Origin: Gigantopelta aegis
Lineage: Eukaryota; Mollusca; Gastropoda; Neomphalida; Peltospiridae
Reading direction: 5' to 3'
NCBI RefSeq assembly: GCF_016097555.1
Contig: NC_054712.1
Location: 48,470,318-48,534,317 of the forward strand
Length of the DNA stretch: 64,000 nt
The notes under the pieces are model-generated. The model saw nothing but the letters and a program-made list of their open reading frames with translations, did no database searches and was not told the origin of the DNA. Every line of letters begins with the position of its first letter. Within the stretch, counting starts at the first letter, position 1. Below, piece by piece: positions 56,236 to 64,000 of the stretch. A program made the translations under genes and the position numbers.

Positions 56236-56767
56236 TTTGCATACTGTGTTTATAAAACATTTTAAAGTTTAGACGAGAGGCATTAATAAAGTCTGAAAAC
56301 TATCGCCACTGACCCTAGTTATTAGGCAGGGTAAAACAGTTTTGATTATTAAATCTTTTTTGCCATTAACTTAGGGGTCATCCATAAATATATCTACACA
56401 CTGAGGGAACGACCCCCCCCCATACGAACAGGGGGAAGGACTTAGAAAATCCTGGATTCTACGCATAAATACTTTATGGATGACACCTTACACATTACTT
56501 CAAACTTTTTGCTTACATGTAAAGTATCAATTTTATCAAAACCATCATGTTTCTGGCTTAGAAGATTCATACAACCTGCATGCATTATTTCAAACTTTAT
56601 TAAATTCAGACTGAGGCTGCCATTGCAATGGCTTTCAGATCTACAGATTTAATAGATTATACACTACACATGGCTGATGCAAGACCAAAATATCTTAAAA
56701 TGTCATATGCAAAAATCCATTTGGGTGGAGTTCTTTATGAATGAAAACAAAATTGTTATAGTCCTGC

Positions 56768-56876
56768 ACCCCATTTTCACAAAGTGATCTTAGAGCTAAG
56801 ATCACTTTAAGAGCATATGGTAGTTATGCACTTAAGGTGATCTTAGTGCCAAGATTGCTTCGTGGAACGGGCCCTA
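56768..56876. mobile_element. Small MITE (about 110 bp)
   Basis: CCCCATTTTCACAAAGTGAT and the inverse of the right end, GGGCCCGTTCCACGAAGCAA, match over about 25 bp. The inside carries repeated TGATCTTAG in both orientations. Confidence 0.5.
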
Positions 56877-57716
56877 ATAGGAGTAGATGTTTTAATAATC
56901 GGTCTTAAAAGAAATGGTGCTTATAGCGGATTGCCTGTCACAAAAACAACAACACCCACAACAGATATGGACTTCACCAACATAATGAATAATACTACTG
57001 ATAGCAGAAATATGTTACACATACAGACAACACAAAACGATGATAACAAGATCTTATTTCACAGAATACATTCTGGAGATGTTCTTGATCCAATGTGTGT
57101 ACATAGACTACTCCTCACTTGAATTAAAGTCTTGATTAATATTACTGTAACATCAACATTACCACAAGAATCTGTTTACTGAGATTGAAGAATTCATTCA
57201 CCTTTGCAGCTCTACAAGAAACTATTTAACTGTTGTTATTAACAGCAATAATCTGTTTTGGATGATCAAAAATGTAGGTTTTCTAAAAACAAAAAATAAC
57301 AATAATAATAATACAAAAAAGCCAAATAAATAAATAAATAAAGTCCTTAATTCCTGATCACAAAGTGTAACAAGTCTTGGCAGTCTTCAAACACAGACAA
57401 AAACCATATCAGAATATCTGGGATTCCCTCCAAAGAAAGCATCTGAGACAAAAATAAACTTGTACCAGCATTTAATTGTAGTCACCATTAACACATGCAA
57501 TGATATTTGAAATATATTATAACTGTCTTGGTACTGTACAAGTGATAAGTTTGAAATGTCTAGTGTGTTGTTTGAAATGATGTACATTTCAAAAGTTGAG
57601 AAATGCAGACATATACTAACATGTCCTGCTATCCACAAATGTTTTTTCGTCAGTCTTGTAAATGCTAGCATGTCTGCAGTTGGTCAGTGACTGGGGTTTG
57701 TATCACCACAGAGTTC

Positions 57717-60700
57717 TCACATCACCAGTCCCTCGTATGATACTGTCGAGTCGCTCAGGTCCATTCTCTGCTGCAGGTGTTCTAGTGTGTTGTTGAAGTG
57801 TTTATTTATTTGTTCAGTTTCCTCGTTGGCCTCCAAGTTCGGAAGGTATTCTCTTATTTTAGATATAATCTGATTCAGTACCTGGACAGATATCTGCAAA
57901 AAGACAATAGAACCAGTAACAATTTGGAATAAGAACCAGAAATTCAACTCTATGACATTGAAACTGCTTAGGTGAAATGTGAGGTTGTATGCAACACTCC
58001 CTATATGGATGAAGGAAGGAAGGAAATGTTTTATTTAACGACGCACTCAACACATTTTATTTACGGTTATATGGCATCGGAAATATGGTTATGGACCACA
58101 CAGATATTGAGAGAGGAAACCCACTGTCGTCACTTCATAAGCTACTCTTTTCGATTAGCAGCAAGGGATCGTTTATATGCACCATCCCACAGACAGAGTA
58201 GTACATATCACAGCCTTTTATATGCCAGTCATGATGCACTGACTGGAGCGAGAAATAGCCCATGGGGATCGATCCCAGACCGACCGCGCATCGACTGAGC
58301 GCTTTACCACTGGGCTACATCCAGCCCCCTATATATGGATGAGGTATACATATTTTCTACTATAATATTTAAATGGTAAATGAATACAAGGTTTAAACTT
58401 GGTTTTGTTTGACACTACTACTAATTAAAGCACACTGATTTATTAATCATCAGCTATTGGCCGTCAAACATTCAGGGTTAGCTGTGGGTCAGCAGAAAAT
58501 GTCGCCAAATGATCTATTACACTTCAAATATTGGCAAAAACCCAGCTATTTTGTATCAAAATATCAATTATTACATAAAATGATTTCACCAAATTAAAAT
58601 AAAATTCGCCATTTGTTTTTGAAATTTGTAATTGGTGAATTTGGCAACAGCCAGAGCTAGCCCAGAACATTTGATAACTCACTACACTATTCTATTAGCA
58701 ACAGGATTTTTTTATATGCACTTTGTCACAGTCAACACAGCACATACCACTACCTTTGATACAACAGATAAATGGGTATGATCAAGACAAAAAACATCTT
58801 TTGGTAGCATCATAAATAACTAGATACAAACAAGCTTTTACAACAGATTGTAAGACCGATGGACGGACAGATTATAGTTACTTCAGAACCTTAAAAAATC
58901 ATTGGGGCAATAAAGTACTAAAATATTTGAATTATTGGATGATTTTAGCAATGTAATGCTATTCACCACTTAACAAAGAAGGAAGGAAATGTGTTATTTA
59001 ATGACACACTCAACACATTTTATTTACGGTTATATGGTGTCAGATATATGGTTACAGACCACACATTCAGAGAGGAAACGCACTGTCGCTACTTCATGGG
59101 CTACACTTTTCGCTTAGCAGCAAGGGATCTTTTATATGCACCATCCTACAGACAGAATAGTACATACCACGGCCTTTGTTAAACCAGTTGTGGAACACTG
59201 GCTGGAATGTGAAATAGCCCAATGGGTCCACCAACGGGGATTAATCCTAGCACTTAACAAAGAAGAAAACAGTATGCAGGTGAAGTGAAAGTAGTGACGC
59301 CCCTAGTACCTGGTCACAACCCTTTTCAAAGAAGTAGATGTAGTGGTTGAGAAGTTCAACAAACAGTTGGACCTGCACCGAGCTGTCCATACACTGGTTA
59401 GCGATCTTCACACCCTTCTTGAGGCAGTCCGACACGCGCTTCCCATCATGCATCTGAAAAATAAAACATGTTTACCATCCTGCATAATATAAAAGATGTT
59501 TACTATCCTGCATCTGAAATATAAAACATGTTTACCATCCTGCATTTGAAATATAAAATCCTGCATCTGAAACATAAAATATGTTTAACATCCTGCATCT
59601 AAAATATAAAACATATTTACCATCCTGCATGTAAAATATAAAACATATTTACCATTATGCATGTAAAATATAAAACATATTTACCATCATGCATCTGACT
59701 AATCCACATTTGTAAAGAGTATTATGAAAACAATATTTTTAAAGAAAATTAGTAATTGATATTTTTTTATGCTACATTCTTGCCGTTTGGTACATATTCC
59801 TTTACAAGCAATATTAAAAATAATTGTTCACAACACCCCCAGCATGTTTTAAGCTATTTGGTTGGTTATTTGACAGTTGGTCTAAATAGTGAGAAGAAAC
59901 CTGCTTCTGCCATATAGGTTACTCCTAACAAATGGCAGCAGTGAATCTTTTATATGCAGTTTCCTATAGACCGGACAGGACACACCACAACCTTTGAAAT
60001 ATCAGTCATGTGACACTGGTTATTTCTTTGGTACACATTTGTATTTTTCTATAATTCTAAAGAAAACAGAAATAAATATTTATCTTTTAAGATGATATTC
60101 TCTTTAAGATAAAGAAGTCCCATGGGAACAGGGGTTGGTTGATGATGAAAATGTTTGTTTTGTCCTATCCTATATAAATAAAGATAAAAACCTGACTTGA
60201 GCCCCCACCCACTAGAGATTGTGACCCCCCCCCCCCCCCCCTCCAGATATCATTCCTACATACACATGTATCTGTATAGAGAAAAAAACCCAACTCATTT
60301 TGTACCTCGCCTTCTTGTGATGCCGACTTCCCAGACCAAAACAGATGACAGCAGGTTGACACTCCGCGACACTGGTCTGGTTTCTTCAACAGTTTTGATG
60401 AAGCCAGCGCACACTTGGTTCGGAGAGGTTCGTGGTTCTCCTCGGTGAAGCACGTCATCTGTTCGAGGGTTCCGATGATTAGAGTTATCGCTGCCAGCTG
60501 TGCCTTGCTGTCACTTATCTCATCTTCGTACAGCGAGAAAGCCTGGAATACACAAACAACACATTTAGTTTACATATCAATAATAATTCTAATGTATTAA
60601 ATGTGGGTAAATGTTATGTCTTGTTGTGAAACCTGTTTTAGGATAAGCGACCATGATGATACGAATAGTATGATAATTATTTCTGTAAATAAAAGTAATT

Positions 60701-63205
60701 AATAGTTTAAACATGTATATCTTCTGTGAGATCTTCACGGAAATTAGATAAGGAACAATGTGAGTAAACATCATATAAATGTTTTGAGAAAATATGATAA
60801 AATGTTTAAATGCAAATGTACTTCAATAAACACTTCAAATATTTGGTGATTACTTCAACACTTAAAAGAGTTAATTTCCAAAACACAATATACACCAATT
60901 TCCAGATTTTAGAGTTGACAGTGAAGGTACTCTGATGTTAGTAGAACTCAATATGACCATAAAATTTCCACTAAAATACAATCTATGTCCTTTGAATATG
61001 ATGTTAAAACTTTGCTTCATGTGATATACACTGTTATGTTGAATCAAAACTTTTTTTTGCAAAATGACATAAGTTCAATATATAACTTATTTTGGAAATG
61101 ACTTTTCACTTACTCTAAATATTGTGAGGGGGACTCCCTTCTGCCAGATGGGCAACTCCTGAATAGCAAGTATAGCTTATAATATGTACTTTCACATAGA
61201 CAGGAACATGCACACCATGGCATTAGTTAGGCAAGAATAAAAACATGAGTCCATATTTTTAAAGCTATCTTAGCGCTATGATATCGTAAAACCGTAATAG
61301 GCTATGCTGTGTGTCATAGCTTACATTGGTTATTTGATATTGTAGCACTAAGACAGATTCGAACATCTGTAGCCATATTGTTCCGGTGACCCTCTTGTGA
61401 GTGCTCTACATAAATACACAGTGACAGATTATCCAAGTGCATAAAATCGTTGGAAAGAATTAACATTTAGGTATTCGTGGTATACGGAAAATAACAAATC
61501 ATCCCATAGTTTTAATGTCATGACGACTTACCTGTGACATGAATTCATAAGCGACCGTTTCATAGTTGTCAAACTCGATCTGCCCAGCTGCCAGCGCCCC
61601 CTGGAGGAACAATCTGAGGGGCATCTCCGCCTGTTCCGCCTTGATCAATGCTCCTATAGTGTGATGACAGAACTGGAAAATCTTCTGACATTTCTTCTCC
61701 CAATTTTCATCCTGCATCAATATAAAAACACTGTTCAGTATAACTTTGTCATCCCACAACAATGTAAAAATAGTCCAGTATAATATATTCATTCTACAGA
61801 ATTAATTTTCATTCTACAACAACATAAAAATATACTGTACAATATAATGTAGTCACTTATTCTTTTATAAAAACAATGTAAAAATACTGTCCAGTATAAT
61901 GTACTCATTAAATTTTATCCGCCCAGCTTTACAACCAGAAAACATCATCACTGACCCAAGTTTTCAACGTGAAATATGTAATTTTTAACCTACATTTTTC
62001 AAACTCAAATAGTAAAAAAAACACCCTAATGTAACACTATTTTGACGTGTGTCATAATTTATAGGATATATTAGTGAGTCCAAGTACAAAAATATAATTA
62101 ACAGAAGAACTTAATTAACATTTTTAAAATATAGTTTTTAAAACCCTAAGATCACGATCCATGAGGTCAATGTTTATGACGCTTTCACAAAGTTTATTTG
62201 AGAAAGAGTTAATCAGGAAAAGCTTTTTTTAGATAATACTAAAATCCAAAATGTTGAGAAATCCTAAATTTTTAACTTCTGAATTTGCTTTGAGCAGAAT
62301 TTACACAACTCATATCAAACAATATCGCAATATAAATAATACTTCTCGTGGTCACTGGAGGTGACAAGAGTGCCTCATACGAGAGGTAGCTGAATGCATA
62401 GCAACCAATGAAATTGTAATGTTGTCTTGTCACAATCAGCTATTCTTGTATGAGGCCCTCGTGTAGTTTGGCGTTGCTTTGAGTAATACATGTTTCAGAA
62501 AGCCACAAAACAATGTTCAGCAAACACTAACAATACAGGACACGTCTTACCTCTTCCTTCAACTCGTGATACTTGAAGGCTAACCGGTAAGGAGCAAACA
62601 CTAACAATACAGGACACGTCTTACCTCTTCCTTCAACTCGTGATACTTGAAGGCTAACCGGTAAGCAGCAAACACTAACAATACAGGACACGTCTTACCT
62701 CTTCCTTCAACTCGTGATACTTGAAGGCTAACCGGTAAGCAGCAAACACTAACAATACAGGACACGTCTTACCTCTTCCTTCAACTCGTGATACTTGAAG
62801 GCTAACCGGTAAGCAGCAAACACTAACAATACAGGACACGTCTTACCTCTTCCTTCAACTCGTGATACTTGAAGGCTAACCGGTAAGGAGCAAACACTAA
62901 CAATACAGGACACGTCTTACCTCTTCCTTCTTAACTCGTGATACTTGAAGGTAACCGGTAAGCAGCAAACACTAACAATACAGGACACGTCTTACCTCTT
63001 CCTTCAACCTCTTCCTTCAACTCGTGATACTTGAAGGCTAACCGGTAAGCAGCAAACACTAACAATACAGGACACGTCTTACCTCTTCCTTCAACTCGTG
63101 ATACTTGAAGGCTAACCGGTAAGCAGCAAATACAATTGGTGGTAAAACATATTTTATTCTTTTGTCGCCTCCACTTCCAAAGTGTTTTCTCGCAGTGTTT
63201 AAAAT
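57717..63205 (-). CDS. VPS35: VPS35 retromer subunit, C-terminal five exons
   Basis: Exons in gene order: 63205-63083, 61711-61532, 60542-60306, 59453-59310, 57893-57717; all phase 0, 286 aa plus stop. It is the C-terminal third of a protein of about 800 aa; upstream exons lie beyond the window. VPS35 is the alpha-solenoid core of retromer, and this part binds VPS29 and returns cargo from endosomes. Diagnostic blocks: [147 protein letters not shown], and [17 protein letters not shown] to SYEGLVM at the stop. Three of its eight visible intron ends are next to tandem arrays. Confidence 0.96.
58013..58327 (-). mobile_element. Full SINE in VPS35 last intron
   Basis: Tail TTTAACGACGCACTCAACAC to head GAGCGCTTTACCACTGGGCT. 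Flanked by CCTATATGGATGA (58000-58012) and CCTATATATGGATGA (58328-58342), a target duplication that has since gained an AT. Confidence 0.9.
58395..58775 (-). mobile_element. Decayed SINE split by a MITE
   Basis: SINE tail (TGATTTATTAATCATCAGCT, CGTCAAACATT) stops at about 58471 and resumes at about 58675 (AACATTTGATAACTCACTAC, TATATGCACTTTGTCACAG). Confidence 0.65.
58472..58674. mobile_element. MITE nested in the SINE
   Basis: The left end CAGGGTTAGCTGTGG and inverse right end CTGGGCTAGCTCTGG match at 12 of 15 positions; AACATT stands on both sides. Related to 37800-37995. Confidence 0.6.
58982..59250 (-). mobile_element. SINE with 15-bp target duplication
   Basis: Tail GTTATTTAATGACACACTCA to core TGGAACACTGGCTGGAATGT; the head is cut short. 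CACTTAACAAAGAAG at 58967-58981 and 59251-59265. It ends about 60 bp before the VPS35 exon donor at 59310. Confidence 0.92.
59454..59695 (-). repeat. About 32-bp array anchored on a VPS35 acceptor
   Basis: On the minus strand the units read TTTTATATTTCAG|ATGCAGGATGGTAAACATG and lead directly into the real acceptor TTTTTCAG|ATGCATGATGGGAAG at 59453. Seven or eight copies, increasingly diverged with distance. Each unit has a usable-looking AG acceptor and, ten bases on, a GTAAAC donor-like site. Confidence 0.85.
59820..60015 (-). mobile_element. Decayed SINE remnant
   Basis: ACACCCCCAGCATGTTTTAA, GGCAGCAGTGAATCTTTTAT and CACACCACAACCTTTGAAAT follow SINE order at low similarity. Confidence 0.5.
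60226..60243. repeat. Poly-C run
   Basis: About 18 consecutive C in the VPS35 intron after exon 60306-60542. Confidence 0.85.
61148..61235 (-). mobile_element. SINE core scrap
   Basis: ATGGGCAACTCCTGAATAGC and ACTTTCACATAGACAGGAAC resemble SINE core at low identity. The rest of this intron up to 61531 is unique AT-rich DNA. Confidence 0.35.
61712..61910 (-). repeat. Degenerate array next to another VPS35 acceptor
   Basis: The junction context CAATTTTCATCCTGCATCAA (minus-strand acceptor TGATGCAG|GATGAAAATTG at 61711) recurs in altered form near 61805 (AATTTTCATTCTACAACAAC). CCAGTATAATGTA-type blocks repeat three times. Copies are heavily diverged, so this would be an old example. Confidence 0.45.
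62525..63082 (-). repeat. 74-bp array anchored on a VPS35 exon donor
   Basis: Eight donor copies (GAAGGAAGAG|GTAAGACGTG) end at 62551, 62625, 62699, 62773, 62847, 62921, 62996 and 63083, mostly 74 bp apart; the 63083 copy belongs to the true exon. Each unit repeats about 45 nt of exon (TACCGGTTAGCCTTCAAGTA, TCACGAGTTGAAGG) plus intron bases. If a spare copy were spliced in after the phase-0 donor through the TTAG sites, it would meet a stop within a few codons, so extra copies must be skipped. A jumbled fragment of the unit also sits at 63206-63290, upstream of the exon acceptor. Confidence 0.93.
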
Positions 63206-63290
63206 CTAACCGGTAATAAACGGTCTTACCTCTTCCTTCAACTCATGATAAAGGCTAATAAGCAGCAAATACAATTGGTGGTACTTTGAA

Positions 63291-64000
63291 CCATTACAAT
63301 ATAAATGTACAAAAACACAATATTGACAATGTACTCTTTTAATAATTTGTTGTATAACATGTTTTGTTTAAGTCTTGGTTAGTCTTAAGACAAAAACAAA
63401 AGATTAATAATAACAGGACTCAAATAAATGATAATAATACTGTGTTTGCAAATGAATAAAAATATATATATGTTCTGGCATGTTCTATGTCTTGCTGTGT
63501 TGGTATTGGGCGTACGTTACCTGCAAACAGTGTTTTACAGTCCTTTCAATTTTTCATCCCAAAATGTTGCACTGAACTGTGTGAAAAATAAGTCGGACCA
63601 ATTTGTTTCATTTACAATTTTGTTCAAAAAGACAAAATTAATAACACGATTCTTAACAAAGCAATTGGTTTTATAACTATAAATCATATTTTAGTGACAA
63701 AGATGTTTCTGTGAGGTTAACTGACTTATGGTCACTCCAAAATATTACTTCTACAAAGTGTCTAATTATGCTTGTTTTAATTCCAGGGATGTGAGAAGGG
63801 CTGGAACAGCAGCTTACTGTGGCCGGGATCCAGGGGCCACTCAATGGCCCCTGAAGGAAAATTGTTGTTTGCAATTGCTGGAACTGCCAAAAATTGCATT
63901 CAATGCTAACCTATCTAAACTGGTTATAACTTATAATATACATGTAAGGCATACATCATAAACTTGAAACCGTGAAAACATGCAAAGGAACCTTGTGTGG
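63291..64000. other. VPS35 intron, nothing recognised
   Basis: AT-rich sequence without a recognisable VPS35 exon or repeat, apart from a perfect 9-bp hairpin CAGGGGCCA-CTCAA-TGGCCCCTG at 63831-63853. The preceding VPS35 exon is expected to the right. Confidence 0.5.

Larger units (their letters stand above)
53981..57716. other. SYS1 - VPS35 convergent intergenic region and VPS35 3' UTR
   Basis: The two genes converge here. Apart from the listed SINEs and a small MITE no coding sequence is recognised. The VPS35 3' UTR must extend leftward from 57716; minus-strand AATAAA candidates near 56590 and 55420 cannot be separated. 57305-57345 is an (AAT)n/(AAATA)n run. Confidence 0.4.

Noticed and set aside
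56862-57122. 86-codon plus-strand open frame
   Set aside because: It is in the VPS35 3' flank, starts in a MITE end and has no homology I recognise.
60165-60305. Extension of the VPS35 exon beyond GEGE-type end (poly-C region)
   Set aside because: A good GTACAA donor at 60305 ends the exon, and the extension encodes low-complexity glycine runs.
62525-63120. Multiple true VPS35 exons in tandem
   Set aside because: Only the copy at 63083 connects in frame to the complete 5' exon part; the others would introduce stops.

Overview
The window is eukaryotic nuclear DNA from an animal, most probably a mollusc and likely a gastropod. It is AT-rich, has spliced genes with long introns, and is full of tRNA-headed SINEs, an RNase H-bearing LINE and a Penelope-like element of kinds I associate with mollusc genomes. 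The species call is inference.

Four host genes can be built exon by exon, with reading phase consistent across every junction. (1) + strand, 10016-27797: a 13-exon coiled-coil protein homologous to human C20orf96 (DUF4515-type), 433 aa. (2) - strand, 41040-35410: cytochrome c oxidase subunit 4 (COX4), four coding exons, 190 aa, with a probable 5' non-coding exon near 43403-43510. (3) + strand, 45585-53883: SYS1, the four-TM Golgi trafficking protein, three exons, 156 aa. (4) - strand, 63205-57717: the last five exons of the retromer subunit VPS35 (286 aa); its 5' part lies beyond the window's right edge. The genes belong to unrelated pathways (ciliary/unknown, respiration, Golgi, endosome) and show no functional cluster.

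The rest is introns and intergenic DNA filled with repeats: about 25 SINE copies and scraps (many with clear target-site duplications), several hAT-like and other MITEs, two Tc1-type transposons (one with an uninterrupted DD34E transposase at 23261-24756, one decayed at 30266-31726 and nested in a LINE), and a broken Penelope-like retroelement (about 20880-23240) whose 3' end folds as a textbook hammerhead ribozyme. A 3.2-kb TIR-bounded element in SYS1 intron 1 consists mostly of about 32 copies of a 90-bp unit carrying a 9-bp hairpin.

The most unusual observation is that at least seven tandem arrays, in three of the four genes, are anchored on splice junctions, so each repeat unit carries a copy of the splice site and a piece of the exon. 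The terminal exon start of the C20orf96 homologue is repeated six times at exactly 104-bp spacing. COX4 has two donor-anchored arrays (38 bp and 65 bp). VPS35 has a 74-bp donor array and two acceptor arrays. Each array offers many decoy splice sites. This looks like a repeated process of junction-seeded satellite growth and deserves testing with RNA data.
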